Shown here one piece after another: positions 6,943-14,179 of a stretch of DNA of 21,181 nucleotides. Every line of letters begins with the position of its first letter. The first letter of the stretch is position 1. The DNA is taken from contig NZ_JACOGK010000040.1 in assembly GCF_014269395.1 (NCBI RefSeq), positions 1 to 21,181 of the forward strand, written 5' to 3'. The DNA comes from Megasphaera hominis. Lineage in GTDB: Bacteria > Bacillota > Negativicutes > Veillonellales > Megasphaeraceae. Both the position numbers and the translations under genes were made by a program. The notes under the pieces are model-generated. The model saw only the letters and a program-made list of their open reading frames with translations. It made no database searches and was not told the DNA's origin.

Positions 6943-7092
6943 CAACATATCACGTTCAGACAGGCCCTGCAGCTCATCCTTTATAGTATAACAAGGCAGA
7001 CAGACAAAGGGCTGTCCGGGCAGACGGATTGTTTCTGAGAGCCAGAGGCGCGCGAAACGGCCAGGATTTTATTATTATAAATAATCTGTCCC

Positions 7093-7121
7093 TTGTTTTC
7101 TCCCTTAATTTATGGTATCTT
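7093..7121 (+). promoter_or_regulatory. Promoter of the Fic gene
   Basis: TTGTTT (7093-7098), 17-bp spacer, TATCTT (7116-7121). The start would be near 7128, just before the AAGGAG ribosome site (7131-7136), which sits 9 bases from the ATG. Confidence 0.65.
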
Positions 7122-7145
7122 TTAAGGCATAAGGAGTGATCACGG

Positions 7146-8174
7146 ATGCATACGATAACCGATACCAGCCTCATTTCTCAAACCTGGGATAACGAGGTGT
7201 TGGCCTATGTGGCCGCTATTTATAAGGAAGCAGGCAAGACTGAGCTCTATGTCCAGCACCATGGCGATGCCTTGGAAAAGCTCGTACCACCGGCACGTTT
7301 ACAAAGCACCGTAGCGTCAGAGTCTCTGGCAGGGCTGACGACGTCAAACAGCCGGGTTCTCCATTTGGTTACCGGACAAATAGAGCCACGCAATCTGGAT
7401 GAACGGGAATTGATGGGCTACTACGCCGTTATCCCGCTGATGACGCAGGACCTGCCTGGCTGGCGTATTTCTAAAAAATACATAGTAAACCTCCATAAGG
7501 CTCTCTATAGCTACACGCACAATCCCGTCGCCGGACTGACGAAAACGGGGCTGCATGCCATTACAGATACGGCAGGCGCAGAGATTTTCCTCCCCGTTAC
7601 GCCTTACGAAACGCCAAAAGCATTAGATGATTTGTGCGCAGCCTACACGGCAGTACACGGCCAGGTCAATCCGCTCGTCGCCATCAGTGCCTTTCTCTGC
7701 GATTTTCTTTCCATCCATCCCTTTGATGATGGCAACGGCCGCGTAAGCCGTCTCTTGCTTTCCCGTCTGCTCTGGGATCAGGACTTCTGTGTAGGCAAAT
7801 ACATTTCTCTGGAGGAAAAGCTCCGGCAAACGCAGGCAGAACACGACGCGGCCCTGCGCCAGGCCCAGCAAGGCTGGCACGAAGGCACGAATGACACGAC
7901 GCCTTATGTAAAATACATGCTCCATACGCTCCTTTCCGCCTACGAAGACCTCAACGCCCGCTGCGCCACTATGGGCGAAAAACTTCCGGCCATCGAAACG
8001 ATCCGCAGCGCCGTCGCCCAGCGCCAAGGCGATTTCAAAAAGCGGGACATTATGGAAATGTGCCCCGCCCTCAGCCTCAGCACCGTAGAAGGCGCCCTGC
8101 GCGAGCTCGTACGGACAGGTGAAATCGAACGCTATGGCGTGGGGAGAGCCATTACCTATCGGAAAACTATGTAA
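7146..8174 (+). CDS. Fic-domain protein (predicted AMP transferase)
   Basis: Fic enzymes transfer AMP (or another nucleotide part) to a hydroxyl side chain of a target protein. The 342-residue product carries an intact active-site motif HPFDDGNGRVSR at 191-202 (catalytic H191, then the anion-binding GNGR). An N-terminal segment S54-TVASES-60 sits where class II Fic proteins have the inhibitory [S/T]xxxE[G/N] motif; the Glu (59) is kept, but the last residue is Ser rather than Gly/Asn. The C-terminal 70 residues (FKKRDIMEMCPALSLSTVEGALRELVRTGEIERYGVGR) look like a winged helix, as in many Fic/HTH proteins, suggesting DNA binding or autoregulation. It is divergent from the AAA cassette with a terminator of its own and no partner gene. 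Family certain, target unknown. Confidence 0.93.
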   Translation: MHTITDTSLISQTWDNEVLAYVAAIYKEAGKTELYVQHHGDALEKLVPPARLQSTVASESLAGLTTSNSRVLHLVTGQIEPRNLDERELMGYYAVIPLMTQDLPGWRISKKYIVNLHKALYSYTHNPVAGLTKTGLHAITDTAGAEIFLPVTPYETPKALDDLCAAYTAVHGQVNPLVAISAFLCDFLSIHPFDDGNGRVSRLLLSRLLWDQDFCVGKYISLEEKLRQTQAEHDAALRQAQQGWHEGTNDTTPYVKYMLHTLLSAYEDLNARCATMGEKLPAIETIRSAVAQRQGDFKKRDIMEMCPALSLSTVEGALRELVRTGEIERYGVGRAITYRKTM

Positions 8175-8194
8175 ATAAAATTTAGACTAAAAAA

Positions 8195-8236
8195 CGGCCC
8201 GGGCCACACAGGAGAGCTGTGCAGTCCGGGTCTTTT
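8195..8236 (+). terminator. Rho-independent terminator of the Fic gene
   Basis: A GC-rich hairpin (GGCCCGG...CCGGGTC with an inner CACA/TGTG pairing) begins about 20 bases after the Fic stop and ends in TCTTTTG. Confidence 0.75.
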
Positions 8237-8271
8237 GTATTAACTGATTTTTTGTACCAGCGCCAAGGGAA

Positions 8272-8314
8272 CAAAAATCACCTATTTCCCTGTGTCACCT
8301 GCAATTGATAGGTG
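8272..8314 (-). terminator. Likely terminator of the gene at 8336-9073
   Basis: On the minus strand a perfect 7-bp stem CACCTAT / ATAGGTG encloses 22 nt and is followed by ATTTTTG. An inner CAGGTG can compete for the same arm, so two folds are possible. It is convergent with the Fic terminator. Confidence 0.55.
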
Positions 8315-8335
8315 CTGTATGACCATTCAGAATGG

Positions 8336-9073
8336 CTATTCTTTTTCTAGGTTTTCTGCGTAGGGAAATGTGTGTTTTACATAAGCGGCCATAGGAAACA
8401 TAAAATCTAATTCAATCGAATCGGCTGTGACAAAGCTTGAACGGTCTACCAGCTCTTCTAAGGCAGCCAAAAATATTTTTAGCTGCGCCATCCCCTCCCA
8501 GCGTTTGCGTTGATTCCAAACAGAACGGACAGTTCCCCAGCTTAAGCGGCGTTGCAGCTCTACATCACTCCATGCTTCAATTTCAGCGGTGTTGTCAGTT
8601 AAGGCAATACCATTAGAAAAACAGGCATCGAGCTTTGCCAGGCTGGCAACAACGCAGCTTGCTTCCTTTACGTTGCAACGGTGCGTATAGGTGCTAATAT
8701 CCGGAAGCATGGCTATTTTTTCACGGTTTTCGTGAGAATTTCCCTTGATTTTTTGTATCTCCTTTTCTTTATTCCATACAGAATGACGGATAATCACCTG
8801 TTCGATATTTTTTCCTTCTCTGTCATCAGCATAGACACTCCATGCTATTTCTGCGCAGTTTGGATAATACAAAACGCACTGAAAAATTACTTCACACATG
8901 AGTTCGTCTTTGTCTTGGATATATAGGTATTCTGGTTCTCTAACATAATATTCGGCAACAGTCTCTAGCTGCAACATCCGCAGCGGGATAATCGGTTTGG
9001 AAACAATGTGAACCTTGGCAATATTTCCTTGCTCACGTGCTTCAAAGTACTCCTTGATGTGGATCATATACAT
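8336..9073 (-). CDS. Hypothetical protein, 245 aa
   Basis: No family recognised. The product is soluble, with no signal peptide or membrane segment. It has an N-terminal part rich in beta-like stretches (EYLYIQ, CEVIFQCVLYY, IAWSVYADD, QVIIRHSVW) and a helical C-terminal half with several Trp (WSDVELQRRLSWGTVRSVW). Two ATGs fit: 9073 (4 bases from AAAGGG) and 9067 (10 bases); the later one is about as likely. It stands alone between terminators, flanked by an upstream spacer (9074-9221) in which I see only short GTAGC-type direct repeats and no clear promoter. Confidence 0.75.
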   Translation of the reverse strand: MYMIHIKEYFEAREQGNIAKVHIVSKPIIPLRMLQLETVAEYYVREPEYLYIQDKDELMCEVIFQCVLYYPNCAEIAWSVYADDREGKNIEQVIIRHSVWNKEKEIQKIKGNSHENREKIAMLPDISTYTHRCNVKEASCVVASLAKLDACFSNGIALTDNTAEIEAWSDVELQRRLSWGTVRSVWNQRKRWEGMAQLKIFLAALEELVDRSSFVTADSIELDFMFPMAAYVKHTFPYAENLEKE

Positions 9074-9221
9074 CCGTCCCTTTCATGCTCTGTCAGTTAT
9101 GCCAGCTAATTTTATGCTACGGTTGCTGCTACGCTCTTTTCACCTGTTGATTGTATTGTAGCATACAGTAGCGTCCGCATCCCATCGCATTTTCCTATAT
9201 GCCGCATCGTTTCCGGCAACG

Positions 9222-9267
9222 AAAAAAGCAGCCTGAGCTACACATACCTGGTGTGCAGTTCAGGCTG
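9222..9267 (-). terminator. Rho-independent terminator of the DUF5665-like gene
   Basis: On the minus strand a long stem (CAGCCTGA...TCAGGCTG, 9229-9267, extended inward by further pairs) is followed at once by CTTTTTTCG. It sits 12 bp beyond the stop codon of the gene at 9280. Confidence 0.85.
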
Positions 9268-9279
9268 TTGGCCTTTATG

Positions 9280-9621
9280 TTATCGGACGATGCCACGTTT
9301 TTGTTCTACCATCGTGATAAGGTCAGAAAGCCATTCGCTGATGAGCGGCAGGTCGAGGTCGATGACCTGGGTAACGATATAGAGAATAATGGCGAATATC
9401 AGCGTGGAGCCGAGGGCTGCGCCGACGCCTCTAATGATTCCCGCCAGGAGATTATAGACGATAAACCGTTTCCAGTCGTTCCGCAACAGCAGGATATCGC
9501 GTAATACATCAATGAGGTCATTCATCTCATTGGTCGTCGCTTGGAGCCGGCTTTGCAGGTCTTCTAAAGGGGAAGGCTCTATCTTTTTCTCTGTCTTTCC
9601 AAACCATAAAAATTTCATCAT
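9280..9621 (-). CDS. DUF5665-like small membrane protein
   Basis: The 113-residue product has a charged N-terminus with a predicted helical stretch (LEDLQSRLQATTNEMNDLIDVLRD), then a hydrophobic segment around IIRGVGAALGSTLIFAIILYIVTQVIDL and a short amphipathic tail. The RGVGAALG-T--FAI-LYI pattern is what I associate with DUF5665 proteins of Firmicutes; function of that family is unknown. A GTG 27 bp upstream keeps the frame open, but the ATG at 9621 has AAAGGA at 7 bases and is preferred. It appears to be monocistronic. Confidence 0.8.
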   Translation of the reverse strand: MMKFLWFGKTEKKIEPSPLEDLQSRLQATTNEMNDLIDVLRDILLLRNDWKRFIVYNLLAGIIRGVGAALGSTLIFAIILYIVTQVIDLDLPLISEWLSDLITMVEQKRGIVR

Positions 9622-9708
9622 CGATCCGTCCTTTTTGATCCGGGTCACCTGTGTCAGCCAGATCCACTGTTGCCGGTATGACAGGCTACTACGCGTTTTG
9701 TCCCTTTC

Positions 9709-9737
9709 ATTATATCATATTGTATCGTTACAAATAA
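9709..9737 (-). promoter_or_regulatory. Probable promoter of the DUF5665-like gene
   Basis: On the minus strand a consensus TATAAT (9709-9714) is preceded at 17 bp by TTATTT (9732-9737), a weak -35. The -10 is strong, the -35 is not. Confidence 0.5.
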
Positions 9738-9744
9738 GTAGTGA

Positions 9745-9790
9745 GAAAAACGGCCGTGCCCGCACATTTTCTGTGTGCTGGTACGACCGT
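9745..9790 (-). terminator. Rho-independent terminator of the HTH-PIN gene
   Basis: On the minus strand ACGGTCGT...ACGGCCGT with inner GCACA/TGTGC pairing forms a long stem, followed by TTTTTCTC. It begins 13 bp after the stop codon of the gene at 9803. Confidence 0.8.
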
Positions 9791-9802
9791 CAGGCTTTTC
9801 TC

Positions 9803-11482
9803 CTATTTCAGGTCTGCTTCGTGAAAGGGAACCCATCCTTCTAATCTTACATCTTTTTCCCAATGATTTCCCGTGTCATCAGGTTCTTTGCGCCACGTTT
9901 CCTTGTACATATATACCATGATAGGAAAGCCTTCTTGCTCATTTAAGGCAAAGATTTCTTTTGCCCGTGCTTCATCGGTTGTGACGAATGCGATACGGCT
10001 TCTTTGTCTGAATCTCGTAAAAAGCTCCTTGCATACATCCGTTACGGATGCTTCAGGTGTTCTATGCAAAAGGTCCTGTTCCAGGTCAAAGATGCCTATG
10101 GGATCCGCAAATGTTCTTGCCGCACTTGCCGCCCTTTCTGCCTCTATATCCGCAAGGTTAATCCTTCTGTCGCCAGCCTTGCCAGGAACAAGAGAATGGG
10201 CCATGCTTCTTTCTTCTATTCTATTTCGGACTAGTACAGCTGCAAACGCAATCGGGATTTCTTGCTGCTCGTATTCGCTGCTTATGTTATCAACGGATTC
10301 AAGGAGCTCTTCCTCACGCTGGGCCATGTCTTTATTTTCCTCAGTGAAAAAGGAGTCGAATGCTGCGCCGAACGTTTCAAGGAAATCCCCTTGCTTTTCT
10401 TTTGCCTTTTCACGCATAGCATGGAACGCGCGCTTGGAAGGTTCGCTTAGTATGTCTTGTGCATACTTCAACGTATGGCAGGCCAGGTCATTTTGCAGGT
10501 TCTGCATATTGACTACGGCATGCCAAAGGGCCGGTTCGTTTTCTTTGCCCGTTTCTTTTATTTTTTCCAAGCGCTTGTACATTTCTCCTGCGCTGCGGGA
10601 AGCAAGAGGCCGGGCTAGCTGGTTCAGGACAATGTCCGGCACGATAAACTTATTTTTCCGGTCTTCCATGGCCTTTAGGATGGGGGATTTTTCCATCGCT
10701 CCGGATGCTTCGTCATAGGCGCTCATAAACAGGTATGGCTTAGACAGGACGGCCTCATCTAAAAAAATTAAATGCCCTTTAGTGACTGCCCGATCATACT
10801 GATTCTTTATCGTGAGATTGTCCGGATAAAGCCCCAGGTTTTCCAGGATAAACTTTTTTGTTTCAGCTGCATCATTGTGATTATATCCCAATAAGGATTT
10901 AATATTTTCTTCCTTTAAAGTGCTGATGAATGCCTGGTAACGATCTGTCACATAGGCTTTGTAAAGAGCTTCGCTGCCCCAATCGCAGAGTACCTTCGTG
11001 ACCAAATTCCGGTCATTGGGGAAACAAAGAAACCAGTCCGTAAGAAACGACTGATCTTCCAGGTACGAAAACCAGGCCGGCTGATTGCTGTCATGACTAC
11101 ATAAGATGGGCAAGATTTCCTTTTTCAAGCGCTCCAGCCCATAGTCTGCTTCTTTTACGGCTTGATCAAAAAGGCCACACACGGCAATATATTGTGAATC
11201 ACTCATTTCCGTACGGCCCTCTTCCCAATCAGCCAGGGTTTCCCTGGCTATGCCTGCGAAATTGGTAAAATCGGCTTCGCTTATGCCAAGATTCATCCGT
11301 ATTTCTTTCAGGGACGCTTGCATCACCTTGATGATGTGTTGCCTTTTTTTCTTGTAAAAGTCCACATCTTCGTGGAAGAAGCTAAGTAACGCCTTGTACG
11401 TGCGTTTAAATGCGGGACCATGGCCGTCTTTTAACGCAGGCTTGCCTTCTTTCGTTTCTACATCTGTTGTATCGTATTCCAT
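9803..11482 (-). CDS. HTH (XRE-like) and PIN-like domain fusion protein
   Basis: A 559-residue protein whose overall family I do not recognise. Residues about 57-105 look like an XRE-type helix-turn-helix (ISEADFTNFAGIARETLADWEEG). From about 238 a PIN-nuclease-like pattern appears: IFLDEAVLS with an acidic residue after the first strand (D242), VPDIVLNQLAR (281-291) with a helix after it, and near the end IAFVTTDEARAKEIF (497-511), the usual V-T-x-D-x-x-x-A strand-helix that carries the last acidic residues of PIN domains. A long helical, acidic insert lies between (about 300-430). If correct, this is a DNA-binding RNase-like protein, perhaps self-regulated. The start ATG at 11482 has AAAGGAGG at five bases; an earlier in-frame start has no ribosome site. 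No antitoxin-like small gene is adjacent. Confidence 0.7.
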   Translation of the reverse strand: MEYDTTDVETKEGKPALKDGHGPAFKRTYKALLSFFHEDVDFYKKKRQHIIKVMQASLKEIRMNLGISEADFTNFAGIARETLADWEEGRTEMSDSQYIAVCGLFDQAVKEADYGLERLKKEILPILCSHDSNQPAWFSYLEDQSFLTDWFLCFPNDRNLVTKVLCDWGSEALYKAYVTDRYQAFISTLKEENIKSLLGYNHNDAAETKKFILENLGLYPDNLTIKNQYDRAVTKGHLIFLDEAVLSKPYLFMSAYDEASGAMEKSPILKAMEDRKNKFIVPDIVLNQLARPLASRSAGEMYKRLEKIKETGKENEPALWHAVVNMQNLQNDLACHTLKYAQDILSEPSKRAFHAMREKAKEKQGDFLETFGAAFDSFFTEENKDMAQREEELLESVDNISSEYEQQEIPIAFAAVLVRNRIEERSMAHSLVPGKAGDRRINLADIEAERAASAARTFADPIGIFDLEQDLLHRTPEASVTDVCKELFTRFRQRSRIAFVTTDEARAKEIFALNEQEGFPIMVYMYKETWRKEPDDTGNHWEKDVRLEGWVPFHEADLK

Positions 11483-11530
11483 CTTTTCCTCCTTTGTTGG
11501 CAAACGTCTGACTTCTGCCACACCTTAGAT

Positions 11531-11556
11531 TTTTTAGTTGATTCTGTATCTAAAAA
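11531..11556. repeat. Inverted repeat upstream of the HTH-PIN gene
   Basis: TTTTTAG and CTAAAAA, 12 bp apart, about 50 bp before the HTH-PIN start codon. It could be an operator for the HTH domain or a weak hairpin between the two genes; its low GC argues against a strong terminator. Confidence 0.4.
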
Positions 11557-11601
11557 GCATTTCTCATGATGCAGGTGCCTTTCACCGACCTTGCCAATCT
11601 T

Positions 11602-12177
11602 CTATATCTGCCCCCAATATTTCAATTGTTTCTTTGCGAGGGGACGGCAGTAGCACACCTTACCATCGACAATCCGTTTTTCCAAGTTGCCTTTAGCATA
11701 TTCTCTGGCGACAAATTGTTTTTCTTCTCTAGCGCAGTCCCAGGAGTTGCAGATAATCCGGTCGATGGTCATGAAAGAGTGCATGGCTGCGCGGGCTTCC
11801 AGATACGTTTTGACCAGGCTGCCGTCACCGATGATTTCGATGTCTTCCCGGACCGCTTCTTCTAAGCAGGCAATGATGTCGCGGTGGTAGTCGCGGGTGA
11901 CAACGTTTTTGAGGACCAGCACGTAGACGACGAGGCAGATGACAAAGCCCAGGTTGCTTGGGTAGGCAAAGATATTGGCGATGACATAGGGAATGGTGAC
12001 CAGTGGATAGCGAACGGCGATGGTCAGGCAATTGACGATTGCGCCCAACATGCTTGCAAAGAAGAGAGTAATCATGACGAATGCCGGTGATTGAATATGC
12101 AAAGCAAAAACGGCAATAAAGGAAATGACGGCCACGATGATGATGACCTTGATGATCCAGATAGTTGTTACTAACAT
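11602..12177 (-). CDS. Hypothetical membrane protein, possible paralogue of the protein at 4080-5066
   Basis: The 191-residue product has about 95 N-terminal residues with three to four hydrophobic segments (IIKVIIIVAVISFIAVFAL; FVMITLFFASMLGAIVN; IPYVIANIFAY; LGFVICLVVYVLVL), followed by a soluble tail. The tail runs L-E-E-x-V-R-E, GDGSL, W, then a basic stretch and VCYCRPLAKKQLKYW. Spacing and several residues match the segment after the membrane part of the zinc-ribbon protein at 4080-5066, but the CxxC region is absent here. AAGGAG lies 3 bases from the ATG at 12183 and 9 bases from that at 12177; the second is preferred. No function can be named. Confidence 0.75.
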   Translation of the reverse strand: MLVTTIWIIKVIIIVAVISFIAVFALHIQSPAFVMITLFFASMLGAIVNCLTIAVRYPLVTIPYVIANIFAYPSNLGFVICLVVYVLVLKNVVTRDYHRDIIACLEEAVREDIEIIGDGSLVKTYLEARAAMHSFMTIDRIICNSWDCAREEKQFVAREYAKGNLEKRIVDGKVCYCRPLAKKQLKYWGQI

Positions 12178-12201
12178 ACACATGCACTCCTTTTCGCTTT
12201 T

Positions 12202-12229
12202 TTAATAGTTTAGCAAAGGAAGCAGACAA
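12202..12229 (-). promoter_or_regulatory. Probable promoter of the membrane-protein gene at 11602
   Basis: On the minus strand TTGTCT (12224-12229), 16-bp spacer, TATTAA (12202-12207), shortly before the AAAAGGAG ribosome site. Confidence 0.5.
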
Positions 12230-12277
12230 ACGGTTGTCCTATTAAAAACAAATTGTCGTGAGTCACTTGCTAGTAAA

Positions 12278-12305
12278 GGCCAGGCTACTCGGTGCCTGGC
12301 CTTTT
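12278..12305 (-). terminator. Terminator at the end of the ProX-VWA operon (bidirectional stem)
   Basis: Perfect 8-bp stem GGCCAGGC / GCCTGGCC with an 8-nt loop; TTTTG follows on the plus strand and TTTAC on the minus strand. It lies just after the VWA stop codon. Confidence 0.75.
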
Positions 12306-12313
12306 GTGATCAC

Positions 12314-13006
12314 TTACTTATGACTTGTGTGCCGTACTTTCCGGCTTCTTTTTTTAGCGTCCTGGCGGATGCGGTCCAGTTTGCTGTCTACGGCTTCGCT
12401 GAGGCAGTAGTCTGCATCGGCATCGGCGTAACGCATAGCCGTGACGACGTCGTTCATGACTTCAAAGTTGAGGTCTGTGCCTGCTTCGTCGGCCAGATAA
12501 TCTACGGCGCGGTCAGCGTCGATGCCGTATTGGCTGGCTGTTTCTACGGCGTCCATGTTGGCGCCGAGGAAGATAAATTCCCAGCCTTGTTTTTTCTGGG
12601 CTTCAATCATGTGTTTTACTTGTTTCGTCGTGAATTCGCGGCTGGCGTTTTCCAGGCCGTCGGTGATGATGACGAAGAGGACCTTTTCAGCGCGGTAATC
12701 CGGGGCGGTCATTTCCTGGACCTGGCTGATTTTGCGGATGGTTTTACCCATAGCGTCAAGGAGGGCTGTGCAGCCGCGAACGTAATAGTCTTTGTCCGTA
12801 AGCGGGGCGACGGCTTGGAGATTGATGCGGTCGTGGAGCACTTCGTAGTCGTTATCGAAGAGAACCGTCGTCAACGTGCATTCGCCGTCTAAGGCTTTTT
12901 GTTTCTGGAGAAAGCCATTGTAGCCACCTAAGGTGTCTGATTCCAGACCTGCCATGGAGCCGCTGCGATCGAGGATAAATACGAGTTCTGTCAAATTCTT
13001 TTTCAT
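12314..13006 (-). CDS. VWA-domain protein
   Basis: A 230-residue single von Willebrand factor A domain with a complete metal site: D13-x-S15-x-S17 (ILDRSGSM), T80 (RGCTALLDA) and D116 (IITDGLENAS). Such domains bind Mg2+ and mediate protein contacts; there is no signal peptide, so it is cytosolic. The C-terminus (KLDRIRQDAKKRSRKVRHTSHK) is strongly basic and may bind nucleic acid. An open frame extends 255 bp further upstream, but AGGAGG eight bases before the ATG at 13006 fixes the start. It is the last gene of the operon that begins with the ProX homologue, 94 bp after the macro-domain gene. Its ribosome site lies in the 3' arm of a long hairpin at 13011-13075. Confidence 0.92.
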   Translation of the reverse strand: MKKNLTELVFILDRSGSMAGLESDTLGGYNGFLQKQKALDGECTLTTVLFDNDYEVLHDRINLQAVAPLTDKDYYVRGCTALLDAMGKTIRKISQVQEMTAPDYRAEKVLFVIITDGLENASREFTTKQVKHMIEAQKKQGWEFIFLGANMDAVETASQYGIDADRAVDYLADEAGTDLNFEVMNDVVTAMRYADADADYCLSEAVDSKLDRIRQDAKKRSRKVRHTSHK

Positions 13007-13075
13007 AAAAAAGACCTCCTTTTTGATGTATCCTTGTTTCTTGTTACTTACAGGATACGCCAAAAGGGAGGTCTT
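13007..13075 (-). promoter_or_regulatory. Hairpin that buries the VWA ribosome site and resembles a terminator
   Basis: On the minus strand AAGACCTCC (13075-13067) pairs with GGAGGTCTT (13019-13011); four more pairs (TTTT/AAAA) follow after one mismatch, and an inner 7-bp stem GTATCCT / AGGATAC caps it. The 3' arm contains the AGGAGG ribosome site, and a run of six T (13012-13007) lies between the stem and the VWA ATG. The same element could thus stop transcription after the macro gene or block VWA translation. Confidence 0.7.
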
Positions 13076-13100
13076 GTGGTCGCCTTCAAAGCGACATTGC

Positions 13101-14135
13101 TCAGCTGGCGCCGAGGAGGGGCTGGTCGTAGTAGAACAGGACCTTGTTGATATCGTAAATATCGTAGTAGCCCGTGGAGATAAAATACTGGACGATGACG
13201 TCGAATTTCTGGCTCCGCGAGAGGGTGTAGCCTGCCCGGGCCAAGAGGTCATCTGTTTCATCGAGGTTCAGCTCTAAGGCAATGGCCAGAGCCAGGATGG
13301 TGCGCTTGCTCGGCAAATAGCCCTTGCCCGTGCGGATTTTGGAGAAGAGACGCCTGTCGATGTTGGCCCGCTTGTATACTTCTGCATCGGTCATGCCTTT
13401 GGCGTCGATGAGGCGCAGTAGGGTCGTGTTGAAGGGTTCATCGAGGTCGGAAATCATATGTTCCAAGTCGCCTAAGCGGGGCTTTGCCGGTTTGCGGCGA
13501 TACGATACCCGAGGTGCCTGGGCGATTTCTTCTGCGTCTGCTTCGTGCGGGGGAATCAGATCATAAAGCACGTCTGCCTCGTAAGAGATTTTGTCCGTTC
13601 CTTCATAATAGCCGGCGACGTAGCGCTGGACCGGTTCGAGCAGTTCTTCCCGTACGGTGTAGGCTGTACGGTCGTACATGACGAGCTGCACGTCCAGGTC
13701 GTCATGGTCTTTGAGGAAATCCCGGATGGCCGTGACGGCAATGTCCAGGGCTTCTGCCTTAGGATAGCCGAAGATGCCGCTGGAAATGAGGGGAAAGGCA
13801 ATACTTTGGCACTTATTTTCCCAAGCCAGATCCAGAGCTGACAAATAGGCCGAACGCAGGAGCTGGGCGCATTGTGCTGCCTGGCCGGGGCTATAGACCG
13901 GGCCGACAGTGTGAATAATGTACTTGGCCGGCAAGGCAAACCCCGGCGTAATGACGGCATCCCCTGTCTGTACTGGTGCCATAGAATCACAGGCATGCTG
14001 CAATTCCAAAGGACCTGCCTTGTGGAATATAGCGCCGCATACGCCGCCGCCCATGGCCAGCTGGGAGTTGGCCGCGTTGACAATGGCGTCGACAGACAAT
14101 TCTGTAATGTCTCCTGCCACAATAGAAAACGGCAT
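13101..14135 (-). CDS. Macro-domain protein with C-terminal HTH-like region
   Basis: Macro domains bind ADP-ribose and often remove it from proteins or metabolites. Residues 1-170 show the hallmarks: GDIT (8-11), NAAN (20-23), GGGV (29-32), and the phosphate loop SSGIFGYP (118-125). After a linker, residues about 235-305 resemble an XRE-like helix-turn-helix (KGMTDAEVYKRANIDRRLFSKI, then an ALAIALELN helix), followed by a short Tyr-rich tail. The 344-residue length is about twice a bare macro domain, in line with this fusion. AAGGAG at 8 bases supports the ATG. It lies 44 bp after the MBL-fold gene and 94 bp before the VWA gene, in one operon. A role in undoing ADP-ribosylation is likely from family; the HTH role is inference. 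Confidence 0.9.
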   Translation of the reverse strand: MPFSIVAGDITELSVDAIVNAANSQLAMGGGVCGAIFHKAGPLELQHACDSMAPVQTGDAVITPGFALPAKYIIHTVGPVYSPGQAAQCAQLLRSAYLSALDLAWENKCQSIAFPLISSGIFGYPKAEALDIAVTAIRDFLKDHDDLDVQLVMYDRTAYTVREELLEPVQRYVAGYYEGTDKISYEADVLYDLIPPHEADAEEIAQAPRVSYRRKPAKPRLGDLEHMISDLDEPFNTTLLRLIDAKGMTDAEVYKRANIDRRLFSKIRTGKGYLPSKRTILALAIALELNLDETDDLLARAGYTLSRSQKFDVIVQYFISTGYYDIYDINKVLFYYDQPLLGAS

Positions 14136-14179
14136 GGTATCATCTCCTTTTGTATTGGATCAGAGCCACGTGCTCTGTC

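Noticed and set aside
6936..6977. Minus-strand 13-codon frame MSCRACLNVICCC upstream of the AAA cassette, like a Cys-rich leader peptide
   Set aside because: Its ATG directly abuts the purine stretch with no proper ribosome-site spacing, and it lies upstream of the promoter that seems to serve the operon.
9074..9221. Short GTAGC/GCTAC repeats in the spacer upstream of the 245-aa gene
   Set aside because: Too short and irregular to call an operator or a mobile element.
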